DNA of 64,000 bases from an uncultured Bacteroidia bacterium (GTDB taxonomy: Bacteria; Bacteroidota; Bacteroidia; Bacteroidales; UBA932). Shown in pieces: positions 54,802 to 63,178 of this stretch; within the stretch, counting starts at the first letter, position 1; every line of letters begins with the position of its first letter. The position numbers were made by a program, and so were the translations under genes. The notes beneath the pieces are model-generated. The model saw only the letters and a list, made by a program, of their open reading frames with translations. It searched no databases and was not told the origin of the DNA. The stretch covers positions 1-64,000 of the forward strand of contig CADBAY010000010.1 of assembly GCA_902792815.1 (NCBI GenBank). Direction: 5' to 3'.

Positions 54802-55845
54802 CTATTCTACACCAAATGCAAAAACGATAGCTTCGTGGAATACCTTGCCGGGCTTGAGCACCACGGGAGGATAGTCAGGCTTGTTGGGGCTGTCGGGGAA
54901 ATGCTGGCACTCGATGGCCACGCCGTAATAGTCGTGATAGACCTTGCCCCTCTTGCCCTTGGGGCATCCCTCAAGCCAGTTGCCGGTATAGACCTGCACG
55001 CCCGGCTGGGTCGTGAACACCTTGAGCGTACGCCCGCTACGGGCACCTTTGAGCAAAGCAGCCTCCTGCAGCTGGCCGGGCATATAACCGTCTATAAGCC
55101 AGCAGGCATCGTAACCCTTGCCCGTCTTGAGCGCAGGGAAATCCTTGCGTATATCCTTACCCAGGCGCTTGGGATTCAGGAAGTCCATGGGCGTTCCGGC
55201 CACGGGCTCCGAAGGGCCGAGCGGAATAAGGGTCGAATCGGTAGGCAGATACTCCGATGCGTTGAGCTTCAGGGTGTGACGCAGCACCGAGCCGCCGCAG
55301 TCGAGGTTGAAATATGCATGATTGGTAAGGTTGACAACCGTCTTCTTGTCCGAACGGGCGCTGAAAGTAAGGCGCAGCACGTTCTCGTCGCTCCACTCGT
55401 AATGGGCCACCACCACCATACGTCCGGGATAACCCATCTCGCCGTCGGCGGCCACATACTTGAATTCCACCGCGCCCTTGTGCTTACGCGACTCCCATAC
55501 CTGGTTCTGGAAGCCGTCGGGGCCGCCGTGAAGATGGTTGGGACCATTGTTGACCGGCAGCTCGTAAGTTACACCGTCGAGGGTAAAACGCCCCTTGGCG
55601 ATACGGTTGGCAAAGCGCCCGGGACACTTGCCGAAGCACGGTCCGTCGTGGAAATAATGCTCCGCCTTGCCGTAGCCAAGCACCACGTCGCCGAGGCGCC
55701 CGGCCTTGTCGGGCACGTTAACCGCCACTATTGCGGCTCCGTAATTGCTGAGCACCACAGAGGCGCCGGAAGCATTTGTAATGGTATAACGATAGATTGG
55801 AGTACCATCGGGAGTCCTTGCCCAGATCATTCTTGTAACTGTCAT
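54802..55845 (-). CDS. galM: aldose 1-epimerase
   Basis: 347 residues. Motifs of the galactose mutarotase family: GRFANRIAKGRF, NGPNHLHGGPDGF, the catalytic His region LTNHAYFNLDC and the C-terminal catalytic Glu in GVAIECQHFPDSPNKPDY. It interconverts alpha and beta anomers of hexoses. No signal peptide is seen, so it is cytoplasmic. It is the second gene of a unit FAD oxidoreductase - galM - cstA - GT2 with a 25-bp gap upstream. Confidence 0.92.
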   Translation of the reverse strand: MTVTRMIWARTPDGTPIYRYTITNASGASVVLSNYGAAIVAVNVPDKAGRLGDVVLGYGKAEHYFHDGPCFGKCPGRFANRIAKGRFTLDGVTYELPVNNGPNHLHGGPDGFQNQVWESRKHKGAVEFKYVAADGEMGYPGRMVVVAHYEWSDENVLRLTFSARSDKKTVVNLTNHAYFNLDCGGSVLRHTLKLNASEYLPTDSTLIPLGPSEPVAGTPMDFLNPKRLGKDIRKDFPALKTGKGYDACWLIDGYMPGQLQEAALLKGARSGRTLKVFTTQPGVQVYTGNWLEGCPKGKRGKVYHDYYGVAIECQHFPDSPNKPDYPPVVLKPGKVFHEAIVFAFGVE

Positions 55846-55870
55846 AATTATGTGTGTTTTACGTTATATG

Positions 55871-57268
55871 CTAAATAAGTGCGCCCATGGAGCGCAGAGT
55901 TTCTATAAGGGCGTCGGTGTTGATGTCCTGCACCGCGCAGCCAGCCCTGAGGCTCCTTGCCGCAGCCACTCCGGCTGCCTGTCCCAGACCCATACAGCTG
56001 GCCTGCACGCGCAGCGAAGCCAGGGCCTTGCGGTCGGCCGATATGCATCGTCCGGCCACCAGAAGGTTAGGGAAACCCTTGGCTATCAGAGCCCTGTACG
56101 GCACCCAGGCAGCCTGTTTGAGCTTGATAAGCACCTGCCCCGTGCCCTTGCCGGAATGCATGTCAATCTGGTGGGCGCCGCGAGAGATGCTGTCGGGATA
56201 ACGCTCTCCGGACACGTACTCCTCGGCCGTAACAGTATGTACGCCAAGGATACGGCGGCTCTCGCGTATGCCCGCCTGCGGAGCGGTACTGGCCACGTAA
56301 CAATCCTTGAACTCGGGAGCAATCTTGCGAAGGGCCTCGGTAAAGGTGAAAATATCTTCCCGCAGGCGGCACTCGGCCGCGGTAAAGTCGCGGTTGTCGG
56401 TAGAATCGGTTGAAGCTCGGGTGATATTGACTGCGACGCTCCCCTTGTGCATCACGCTGTTGAACCAGGGGCCGCCGAAGTCGGGCAAAGGCTCGCCCGC
56501 GGCCTTGAGCTCCAGAAGCCGCTCCCTTATGGGCTTGCACTCGCTCGAGCCCTTCTTGCCGCTGTGGTACATATAGCGCTGCAGCAGTGCGCTGTCGGTA
56601 TCGACTCCCGATAGCACAAAACAGAACGACGAGGGCTGAAGGTCCCCGGCCTGCTGCATGGGCACACCCGCAAGAAATGCAAGGTCACCGTCGCCGGTAG
56701 CGTCGATAAAACGCCCCGCCGAGAGCGATTCCAGGCCGTTTTTATTTTCGATGATGACGCGGAGTATCTTGCCGTCCTCGACCTCGCAGCCGATGAGCGA
56801 AGAGTGCATGTAAAGGTCAACGCCGGCCTCGAGCACCATCCGCTGAGAGCAGAGTTTATAGAGCTCGATGTCAAAATCTACATTGCCCTTGGGCCATTCC
56901 ACAAAGGCGCCGCCCATGGCCTCGAGCCTCTGGACGAACTCCCACGGAATGCCGCCTATCACCCTCTCCCCTCCGAAGGCAAACTCGCTGATGGGGGCCA
57001 CGTAGCCCATGGTAGCCATGCCTCCAAGGAAGCCGTAACGCTCTATTATAGCGGTTTTTGCGCCGTTACGGGCAGCGGCAATTGCGGCAATGAACCCGGC
57101 AGGGCCGCCGCCGCAAACCACCACATCGTAGCTGCCGGCAAGCGGAGCCGCCTTTGACCAATCTTCTCCGGCAGCAAGGCGTGAAGACGCGCCGTAAACT
57201 TTTCCCGAAGAGAGAGCGAGGGCCAGAACTCCGGCCGCGCCCTCCTTCAAAAACAGTCTTCTATCCAT
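55871..57268 (-). CDS. FAD-dependent oxidoreductase with Tat-like signal
   Basis: 465 residues from the ATG at 57268 (the frame is open to 57328, but the promoter box lies in between). The start MDRRLFLKEGAAGVLALAL has twin Arg and a hydrophobic stretch, like a Tat signal. FAD binding: VVVCGGGPAGFIAAIAAARN and IERYGFLGGMAT; FIDATGDGDLAFLAG and the C-terminal AGRCISADRKALASLRVQA belong to the family often called FAD-dependent oxidoreductase in Bacteroidetes. Substrate unknown, possibly a sugar-like compound. The promoter box TATATTTG is 5 nt upstream. Divergent from the trp leader. Confidence 0.83.
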   Translation of the reverse strand: MDRRLFLKEGAAGVLALALSSGKVYGASSRLAAGEDWSKAAPLAGSYDVVVCGGGPAGFIAAIAAARNGAKTAIIERYGFLGGMATMGYVAPISEFAFGGERVIGGIPWEFVQRLEAMGGAFVEWPKGNVDFDIELYKLCSQRMVLEAGVDLYMHSSLIGCEVEDGKILRVIIENKNGLESLSAGRFIDATGDGDLAFLAGVPMQQAGDLQPSSFCFVLSGVDTDSALLQRYMYHSGKKGSSECKPIRERLLELKAAGEPLPDFGGPWFNSVMHKGSVAVNITRASTDSTDNRDFTAAECRLREDIFTFTEALRKIAPEFKDCYVASTAPQAGIRESRRILGVHTVTAEEYVSGERYPDSISRGAHQIDMHSGKGTGQVLIKLKQAAWVPYRALIAKGFPNLLVAGRCISADRKALASLRVQASCMGLGQAAGVAAARSLRAGCAVQDINTDALIETLRSMGALI

Positions 57269-57273
57269 AATCA

Positions 57274-57281
57274 CAAATATA
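57274..57281 (-). promoter_or_regulatory. -7 box for the FAD oxidoreductase operon
   Basis: TATATTTG on the minus strand, 5 nt before ATG 57268; divergent from the trp leader promoter. Confidence 0.55.
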
Positions 57282-57293
57282 ATCAAAAAATCT

Positions 57294-57324
57294 CTTGCAT
57301 TTTTAAAATTAGTACTTATATTTG
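57294..57324 (+). promoter_or_regulatory. promoter of the trp leader and trpB
   Basis: CTTG at 57294-57297, 19-bp spacer, TATATTTG at 57317-57324; 7 nt before the leader-peptide ATG. Confidence 0.7.
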
Positions 57325-57331
57325 CCAAAGA

Positions 57332-57406
57332 ATGCGTTACAACTCAAGCATATTCGAGTCCAAGTTCTGGTGGCGCCTGAAGGATATCTCCGGTCAGGCC
57401 CGTTAA
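57332..57406 (+). CDS. trp leader peptide, 24 residues with tandem Trp
   Basis: ATG at 57332, stop TAA at 57404-57406. The peptide starts MRYNSSIFESKF, then two Trp (residues 13-14, codons 57368-57373), then RLKDISGQAR. Two adjacent codons for a rare amino acid, directly before a terminator and a tryptophan synthase gene, is the hallmark of a transcription-attenuation leader. It begins only 7 nt after the -7 box, so the leader mRNA may be leaderless. Confidence 0.85.
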   Translation: MRYNSSIFESKFWWRLKDISGQAR

Positions 57407-57480
57407 CACGTATATTAAGTAGATATATACCATTATGATACATAAAGGCTGTCCGGAGAATGGGCAGCCTTATATTTTTG
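57387..57480 (+). promoter_or_regulatory. trp attenuator: antiterminator and terminator
   Basis: Terminator: 57445-57454 pairs with 57462-57471 (10 bp, one G-U) around loop GGAGAAT, followed by ATATTTTTG. Antiterminator: 57387-57400 (TCTCCGGTCAGGCC) can pair with 57447-57459 (GGCTGTCCGGAGA) with one mismatch and one bulge, which would consume the terminator's left arm. The left antiterminator strand lies inside the last codons of the leader peptide, downstream of the Trp codons. Confidence 0.85.
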
Positions 57481-57506
57481 CAATCATCAATCAAATCCAT
57501 ACAATT

Positions 57507-58871
57507 ATGAAACAGAAAAAGTTCATGCTTCCGGAATCTGAGATTCCCACCCATTTCTTCAACATCCAGGCGGTTATGCCCAACAAGCCTCTGCCCTTCC
57601 TGAACCCGGCCACCAAGGAGCCCCTCAAGAGCGAAGACCTGTATCCGATCTTCTGCAAGGCCTGCGCCGACCAGGAACTCAACCAGACGGATGTGTGGAT
57701 CCCCATTCCGGAGGAAGTGCGCCAGCAGTATGCGGCATACCGATGCACACCGCTCGTGAGAGCCTACGAGCTCGAAGCCGCCCTGGGCACGCCCGCTCAC
57801 ATTTACTACAAGAACGAGAGCGTCTCGCCCGCAGGAAGCCACAAACTCAACTCCGCCATAGCACAGGCATATTATGCCAAGGAGCAGGGAGTTACCAACC
57901 TCACCACCGAGACCGGAGCCGGCCAGTGGGGAGGAGCATTGAGCTATGCCACCAAGAAGTTCGGCATCGAGTGCGCAGTGTATATGGTCAAGGTAAGCTA
58001 TGAGCAGAAGCCCTTCCGAAGGAGCATAATGCAGACTTTCGGTGCCGCCGTAACTCCTTCTCCTTCAATGTCAACTCGTGCGGGTAAAGATATCCTGACC
58101 ATCAATCCCAACGACCGAGGGTCACTCGGATGCGCCATTTCCGAGGCCATCGAGCTCGCAGTGTCCACTCCCAACTGCAAATACGCCCTCGGATCGGTGC
58201 TCAACCATGTCTGCCTGCATCAGACCGTCATAGGCCTGGAGGCCGAAAAGCAGATGGCCCTCGCCGGCGAGTATCCCGACGTGGTGATTGCCTGCTTCGG
58301 CGGAGGATCCAATTTCTCGGGCCTGGCATTCCCGTTCATGAGGCACACTATCCAGGAAGGCAAGAAGACGCGCTACATTGCCGCAGAGCCTTGCTCCTGC
58401 CCCAAGCTCACCAAGGGCAAATTCGAGTACGACTTCGGCGACGAAGCAGGTATGACTCCCCTTCTGCCCATGTACACCCTGGGACATACTTTCAAGCCGG
58501 CGTCGATCCACGCAGGCGGCCTGCGCTACCACGGAGCCGGCGTAATCCTGTCGCAGCTGATGAAGGACGGATATATGGAAGCTGTTGATATCGACCAGCT
58601 TGACTCATTCAAGGCAGGCGTGCTGTTTGCCCGCACCGAGGGTATAATCCCCGCTCCCGAGTCCTGCCACGCCATTGCAGCCACCATCAACGAGGCGCTT
58701 AAATGCAAAGAGACCGGCGAGGCCAAGACTATACTCTTCAACCTCTCCGGCCACGGTATGGTGGATATGGCGGCATACGACAGCTACTTCTCCGGCGAGA
58801 TGCAGAACTATCACGTAACGGAGGAAGAGCTCGCCCGCTTCATCGGCAGCGCCGACGCTCTTAACCGCTAA
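57507..58871 (+). CDS. trpB: tryptophan synthase beta-chain-like protein, TrpB2 type
   Basis: 454 residues from ATG 57507 (an ATG at 57435 lies in the attenuator). PLP-binding Lys 113 in SPAGSHKLNSAIA; TTETGAGQWGGAL, SYEQKPFRRSIM and CFGGGSNFSGLAFP are the TrpB2 pattern, with the long N-terminal extension typical of that type. TrpB2 condenses indole and serine and works without TrpA; no trpA is nearby. Cytoplasmic. Its expression is presumably set by the attenuator. It is convergent with the DAHP synthase gene, and the two stop codons overlap at 58868-58871. Confidence 0.88.
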   Translation: MKQKKFMLPESEIPTHFFNIQAVMPNKPLPFLNPATKEPLKSEDLYPIFCKACADQELNQTDVWIPIPEEVRQQYAAYRCTPLVRAYELEAALGTPAHIYYKNESVSPAGSHKLNSAIAQAYYAKEQGVTNLTTETGAGQWGGALSYATKKFGIECAVYMVKVSYEQKPFRRSIMQTFGAAVTPSPSMSTRAGKDILTINPNDRGSLGCAISEAIELAVSTPNCKYALGSVLNHVCLHQTVIGLEAEKQMALAGEYPDVVIACFGGGSNFSGLAFPFMRHTIQEGKKTRYIAAEPCSCPKLTKGKFEYDFGDEAGMTPLLPMYTLGHTFKPASIHAGGLRYHGAGVILSQLMKDGYMEAVDIDQLDSFKAGVLFARTEGIIPAPESCHAIAATINEALKCKETGEAKTILFNLSGHGMVDMAAYDSYFSGEMQNYHVTEEELARFIGSADALNR

Positions 58872-59896
58872 AGCAGATCGGCGAGCTCGAGAATGAGCCG
58901 CTCGGTCTTTTCCCAGCCAAGGCAAGGGTCGGTGATGGAGCATCCGTAGATGTTCTCCCCGGCTTTCTGGGAGCCGTCCTCGATGTACGACTCTATCATC
59001 AGACCCTTCACCAGGCGGGCGATATCGGCAGAATGGCGCGCGCTGTGGAGGACTTCCTTGGCGATACGTCCCTGCTCGATGTATCGCTTGCCAGAATTGG
59101 AGTGGTTGCAATCTACAATTACTCCGGGATTCTGGAAATTGCCTGCGGCATACAGGTCCGCCAGGCGCCTGAGGTCTTCGTAATGATAATTGGGATGACT
59201 TGTGCCGTGGCTGTCAACATAGCCGCGCAGGATGGCGTGGGCGTAAGGATTGCCGCTGCTCTCCACATCCCAGTTGCGGTACACGAATGAATGGCCGTGC
59301 TGGGCGGCGAAGATAGAATTCATCATCACCGACAGGTCTCCGCCGGTGGGATTCTTCATTCCCACGGGGATATCGAGGCCGCTCGCCACCAGGCGGTGCT
59401 GCTGGTCCTCTACGCTGCGCGCTCCCACCGCCACATACGACAGCAGATCCGACAGGAACAGGTGATTCTCGGGGTACAGCATCTCGTCGGCACAGGAGAA
59501 TCCGCTCTGTTCCAGAGCCTTAAGATGCAGGCGGCGTATCGACACCAGGCCCTTGAAAAGGTCGGGACTGGCAATGGGGTCGGGCTGATGCAGCATGCCC
59601 TTGTAGCCGGCGCCGGTAGTGCGGGGCTTATTGGTGTAGATGCGGGGCACTATCACAATCTTGTCCGCAACCTTGTCCTGAAGGGGACGCAGGCGGAGAA
59701 TGTAATCGAGTACGGCATCCTCGCGGTCGGCCGAGCAGGGGCCCACTACAATCAGGAGTTTGGGGGACGAGCCATCCAGGACGGCCTTTATCTCTTTATC
59801 GTTCTGCTCTTTATGCGCGGCGCCCTCAGGGCTTACGCTGTACATTCTTTTAAGTTCCTGCGGGCTGAACAGCTCGCGGTTGAAACGCATATTCAT
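58868..59896 (-). CDS. class I 3-deoxy-7-phosphoheptulonate (DAHP) synthase
   Basis: 342 residues from ATG 59896; the frame opens with a TTG at 59914 inside tyrA. Class I AroFGH features: VVGPCSADREDAVLDY, VPRIYTNKPRTTGAGYKG, the metal/substrate loop VIVDCNHSNSGK and GMKNPTGGDLSVMMNS. The enzyme joins PEP and erythrose-4-phosphate, the first step of the shikimate pathway. No ACT or chorismate mutase domain. Last gene of the aromatic operon, 7 bp after tyrA. I give no symbol since the aroF/G/H type cannot be told apart. Confidence 0.92.
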   Translation of the reverse strand: MNMRFNRELFSPQELKRMYSVSPEGAAHKEQNDKEIKAVLDGSSPKLLIVVGPCSADREDAVLDYILRLRPLQDKVADKIVIVPRIYTNKPRTTGAGYKGMLHQPDPIASPDLFKGLVSIRRLHLKALEQSGFSCADEMLYPENHLFLSDLLSYVAVGARSVEDQQHRLVASGLDIPVGMKNPTGGDLSVMMNSIFAAQHGHSFVYRNWDVESSGNPYAHAILRGYVDSHGTSHPNYHYEDLRRLADLYAAGNFQNPGVIVDCNHSNSGKRYIEQGRIAKEVLHSARHSADIARLVKGLMIESYIEDGSQKAGENIYGCSITDPCLGWEKTERLILELADLL

Positions 59897-59903
59897 ATTA
59901 CGG

Positions 59904-60755
59904 TCATTTATCAAACAGGGCCCGCTTGGATGTAGAAAGCCTCATAAGTGAGCGAAGCAGCTCAGAGTCGCCCTGGGCGATAGCTTTGCGCAGGATCTGC
60001 ATCTGGGCTTCAAATAAGTCAATCTGCTCCAGCAGCTTGTCGCGGTTGAGCAGGAAAAGCTCGCTCCACATCTCGTCGTTGATACGTGCTATACGGGTAA
60101 GGTCGCGGAACGAGTCGCCGGTGTAGGCCGACAGGTGCTCCACGTCGCGGCAGGTCATAAGGACCACCGCTATGCAGTGCGTGAGCTGGCTCAGGAATCC
60201 TATCATCTCGTCGTGACGCTCGGGGCTGAGGCGCGAGATGCGGGCAAATCCAAGCAGCCTTCCAAGCTCCTCGGTAGCTTCCACAGCGGCGGGAGTATTG
60301 CTTTCGGTGGGAGTTACTATATAATTGGCTCCCTGGAAGATAGAGCAGTCGGCATTGCGCACGCCGTAGACCTCTCGGCCGGCCATGGGGTGGGCGCCTA
60401 CGAATTCAAGGGCTGGGCGCAGCATGGCCTGTACCTTGTACACCACCGGTCCTTTGATGCCGGTTACGTCGGTGAGCAGGGCGCCGTCTTTAAGGTACTG
60501 CTGGTTGTCCTCCAGCCAGCGTAGGAGCACATTGGGGTAAAGGGCAAAGATCACAATGTCGCAGGTGCCCAGTTCCACGGGATCGACGGTGGTACTGCCC
60601 CAGTCGATCCATCCGCGCTCAAGGGCGTAGTCGATACTGCCTTGCGAGCGGGTTATAGCATCTACCGTGAAACCCTGGCGCTTCAGGGCCTGGGCGTAGC
60701 TGCCGCCCATCAGGCCAAGGCCCACAATGAGTATCTTCTTGTCTTTAGTCAACAT
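59904..60755 (-). CDS. tyrA: prephenate/arogenate dehydrogenase
   Basis: 283 residues. Rossmann start LIVGLGLMGGSYAQAL, then ALYPNVLLRWLED, GAHPMAGREVYGV and the helical dimerisation domain (LSPERHDEMIGFLSQLTHC). It oxidises prephenate (or arogenate) with NAD(P) on the tyrosine branch. No C-terminal ACT domain, so feedback control would act elsewhere. The start overlaps the aroEK stop by 11 bp. Confidence 0.9.
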   Translation of the reverse strand: MLTKDKKILIVGLGLMGGSYAQALKRQGFTVDAITRSQGSIDYALERGWIDWGSTTVDPVELGTCDIVIFALYPNVLLRWLEDNQQYLKDGALLTDVTGIKGPVVYKVQAMLRPALEFVGAHPMAGREVYGVRNADCSIFQGANYIVTPTESNTPAAVEATEELGRLLGFARISRLSPERHDEMIGFLSQLTHCIAVVLMTCRDVEHLSAYTGDSFRDLTRIARINDEMWSELFLLNRDKLLEQIDLFEAQMQILRKAIAQGDSELLRSLMRLSTSKRALFDK

Positions 60756-62085
60756 AGGCTAAGAGTTGGGCAATGGTGTCCTCCAGAGGACCGTTGTTAT
60801 CGATGCAAACTTCCGCGGCCCTAAGATAGGCGGCGCGGCGCGAGGTCCAGAGCGATTCGAGCTCGGCGCGGCTGCGCGAAAGGGGCCTGCCGGAGCCAGG
60901 CGAAAGCAGATGGAGGTCTCTCTCGATGAGGCAGATCAAGCCGTTGTGCCTGAGGAGTTTGACATTATGTTCCTTAAGCGGGGCTCCACCTCCGGTGGCT
61001 ATCACCAGACCCTGCTCCGGAGCTATAGATTCGATGGCTATGGTCTCACGTGTGCGGAAGCCGGCCTCGCCTTCGAGTTCGAAAATGCGGGGTATGTCCA
61101 TTCCGGCCTGCAGGGCTACTATCTCGTCGGTATCTACAAACCGGCGGCCGCAAGCATCGGCAAGGGCACGGCCCAGCGTGCTTTTGCCGCAGGAGGGCAT
61201 GCCGCAGAGGACGATGTTGCGTTTGGAGTGGAGGAGGTGACGGTATTCGCGTTCGATTATCTCGTCGGGGAGAGCCTCTCCAGTGAATAGTTCACGCGCC
61301 CTTACGGCCTGCGCCACAAGCATATACAGCCCTCCTTCCGCCGCCGGACACCCTGGAACGCTTGGGAACTTCGCTTCGCTCATCCCTCCCGTCGCGAGCG
61401 ACGGGCCCCTCCCGTTCACGCGACCACGGGCGGCCACGGTTCCCTGCGCGTCCGCAGGGCATCCGGCGGCATCAAGGACGAGGGATGTACGCAGCGGGTT
61501 GTAGATGCAGTCCAGCACAGCACGAAGGGGCCGCGAAGGGAGTTTTATGGGAGAGCCTTGCCAGCAGGGGAACATTCCCACGGGAGTGGCATTGACAATT
61601 ATATCGCAATCTTCAAGAGAAGCAGGGTCGGAAAGCAACAGGTGTTCCGGCTCGGAAGGGTGCCTCACGGCATTCACCACCGACGCCGCACCCATTGCCA
61701 GAGAGGCCGCGCGCACCGCCTTGGCGGCTCCGCCGGCACCAAGGATCACCACCCTGGCGCCCGAGAAATCGGCTCCGGCGTGCTTTGCAAGGGCTATAAA
61801 GCCGTCATAATCGGTATTATAGCCATAGAGCTTGCCGCCACGGTTGACTATGGTATTGACGGCTCCCGCTCCCCTTGCCGACTCCCCTATCTCATCGAGA
61901 TAAGGCATCACGGCCTGCTTGTAGGGAATGGTTACATTGATGCCGCGGAAGTCACGCCGCTGCAGAAAAGCGGGGAGCTGGTCGGGACTCAGTTCAAAAA
62001 GCTCGTACGAATCAGACGAGAGCCTCCCGTGAATCAAGCGGGAGAAACTATGTCCGAGCTTTTCGCCTATGAGTCCGTACTGCAT
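60745..62085 (-). CDS. shikimate dehydrogenase-shikimate kinase fusion with repeat insert
   Basis: 446 residues from ATG 62085. Residues 1 to about 285 are shikimate dehydrogenase (YGLIGEKLGHSFS, NVTIPYKQAVMP, GYNTDYDGF, VILGAGGAAKAV, YNPLRTSLVLDA ... GGLYMLVAQAV). Residues 289-446 are shikimate kinase (Walker A GMPSCGKST, DTDEIVALQ, ATGGGAPLK). Such aroE-aroK fusions occur in Bacteroidetes. Residues 206-249 are a Gly/Ala/Arg-rich insert absent from ordinary AroE; it is encoded by a palindromic element (61340-61470) in a surface loop before the GGLYMLVAQ helix. Reading stays open through both halves, so the fusion is likely functional. It overlaps tyrA by 11 bp and begins one base after the aroC stop. 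Confidence 0.88.
   Translation of the reverse strand: MQYGLIGEKLGHSFSRLIHGRLSSDSYELFELSPDQLPAFLQRRDFRGINVTIPYKQAVMPYLDEIGESARGAGAVNTIVNRGGKLYGYNTDYDGFIALAKHAGADFSGARVVILGAGGAAKAVRAASLAMGAASVVNAVRHPSEPEHLLLSDPASLEDCDIIVNATPVGMFPCWQGSPIKLPSRPLRAVLDCIYNPLRTSLVLDAAGCPADAQGTVAARGRVNGRGPSLATGGMSEAKFPSVPGCPAAEGGLYMLVAQAVRARELFTGEALPDEIIEREYRHLLHSKRNIVLCGMPSCGKSTLGRALADACGRRFVDTDEIVALQAGMDIPRIFELEGEAGFRTRETIAIESIAPEQGLVIATGGGAPLKEHNVKLLRHNGLICLIERDLHLLSPGSGRPLSRSRAELESLWTSRRAAYLRAAEVCIDNNGPLEDTIAQLLAYVD
61340..61470 (-). repeat. palindromic element inside aroEK (in frame)
   Basis: 131 bp flanked by a 16-bp imperfect inverted repeat (14 of 16): CAGGGCATCCGGCGGC at 61455-61470 and the complement of 61340-61355. 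The inner core on the coding strand, GGGAGGGGCCCG (61402-61413), is shared with the aroB insert and 51706-51717. It encodes residues 206-249. Confidence 0.8.
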
Positions 62086-62086
62086 T

Positions 62087-63178
62087 CTATTTGAGATAAT
62101 CGGTTCCGAACCTAAGGGCAAGCAGGTCGCAGAGCACTATGGCCACAAGGCTGCTCACCACTATACAAACGCGCCTGACTATGGCAGGGTCGTGACGCCC
62201 GGTTATAGTCAGCTGCGCGGCCTCGCCGGTATTCATATCCACCGAATCCTGAGGCCTTGCGATGGAAGGGGTGGGTTTAACTACAGCGCTGAAAATCAGC
62301 GGCATGCCATTGGATATGCCGCCGTTTACACCGCCGCTGTGATTGGTCTTCGTGAGCACTTTGCCACCGCTCACGCTATAGGCGTCGTTGGCCTGTGAGC
62401 CCTTCATTGAGGCAAGGGCAAAGCCGCTGCCGAACTCCACTCCCTTAATGCCGCCGATAGAGAACAGGGCATTGGCGAGCACACCTTCGACCGAGCTGAA
62501 CCAGGGTTCGCCTACTCCGGCGGGAAGGCCGCAGACCGCAGTCTGCACTATGCCGCCCACGGAATCAAGTTCCCCTTTGGCAGCAAGGATCCGTTCTTCC
62601 ATGGCTTCGCGGACTGGCGAAAGGACGGGGAAATCCATCCCCTGAAGGGAGCGGACCTGCTCCGAGGTGTCGGTAGGATTGAAGGGTGTGTCTTTTACTC
62701 CGGCGCATTCAAGTATGTGAGTGCCAATGCTTATGCCTTTGGCTTCGAGTGCAGCCGCGGCAATGGCACCGGCCGCAACTATGCCTGCCGTTACCCGGCC
62801 GCTGAAATGGCCTCCGCCGCGCCAGTCTTCACAGCCGCCGTATTTGATATGGGCGGCGTAGTCGGCGTGCGAGGGGCGCGCCAGGGCGTGGGTGCGTTCG
62901 TAGTCGGCACTGCGTACATCTTCGTTGGGGATGAGTATGGTGATGGGGGCGCCGGTGGTGCGGCCTTCGAATACGCCGCTTACTATGCTGAATGCGTCTT
63001 TTTCGCGGCGGGCGGTGTCGGCGGGGCCTTTGGGGCGGCGGAGGGCGAGGCGCGATGCTATGAACTGCTCGTCTACGGGGATACCGGGAGCAAGGCCGTC
63101 GAGTATGGCGCAGAGCATGCTGCCGTGCGATTCGCCGGCGAGGGTGAGGATTACGCTGGTGCCTATGCTATTTTTCAT
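62087..63178 (-). CDS. aroC: chorismate synthase
   Basis: 363 residues. FMN-dependent chorismate synthase signatures: GESHGSMLCAILDG at the N-terminus, RRPKGPADTARRE, GGHFSGRVTAG and NHSGGVNGGISNGMP near the C-terminal third, with RHDPAIVRR at the end. It converts EPSP to chorismate. The aroB stop overlaps its start by 11 bp, and aroEK starts one base past its stop, so the three are translationally linked. Confidence 0.97.
   Translation of the reverse strand: MKNSIGTSVILTLAGESHGSMLCAILDGLAPGIPVDEQFIASRLALRRPKGPADTARREKDAFSIVSGVFEGRTTGAPITILIPNEDVRSADYERTHALARPSHADYAAHIKYGGCEDWRGGGHFSGRVTAGIVAAGAIAAAALEAKGISIGTHILECAGVKDTPFNPTDTSEQVRSLQGMDFPVLSPVREAMEERILAAKGELDSVGGIVQTAVCGLPAGVGEPWFSSVEGVLANALFSIGGIKGVEFGSGFALASMKGSQANDAYSVSGGKVLTKTNHSGGVNGGISNGMPLIFSAVVKPTPSIARPQDSVDMNTGEAAQLTITGRHDPAIVRRVCIVVSSLVAIVLCDLLALRFGTDYLK

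Noticed and set aside
57435..57506. ATG at 57435 as the trpB start
   Set aside because: It precedes the terminator hairpin and adds 24 residues without family similarity; ATG 57507 gives the normal start.
60745..62085. aroEK as a pseudogene because of the odd insert
   Set aside because: The frame is open from start to stop and motifs on both sides of the insert are intact.
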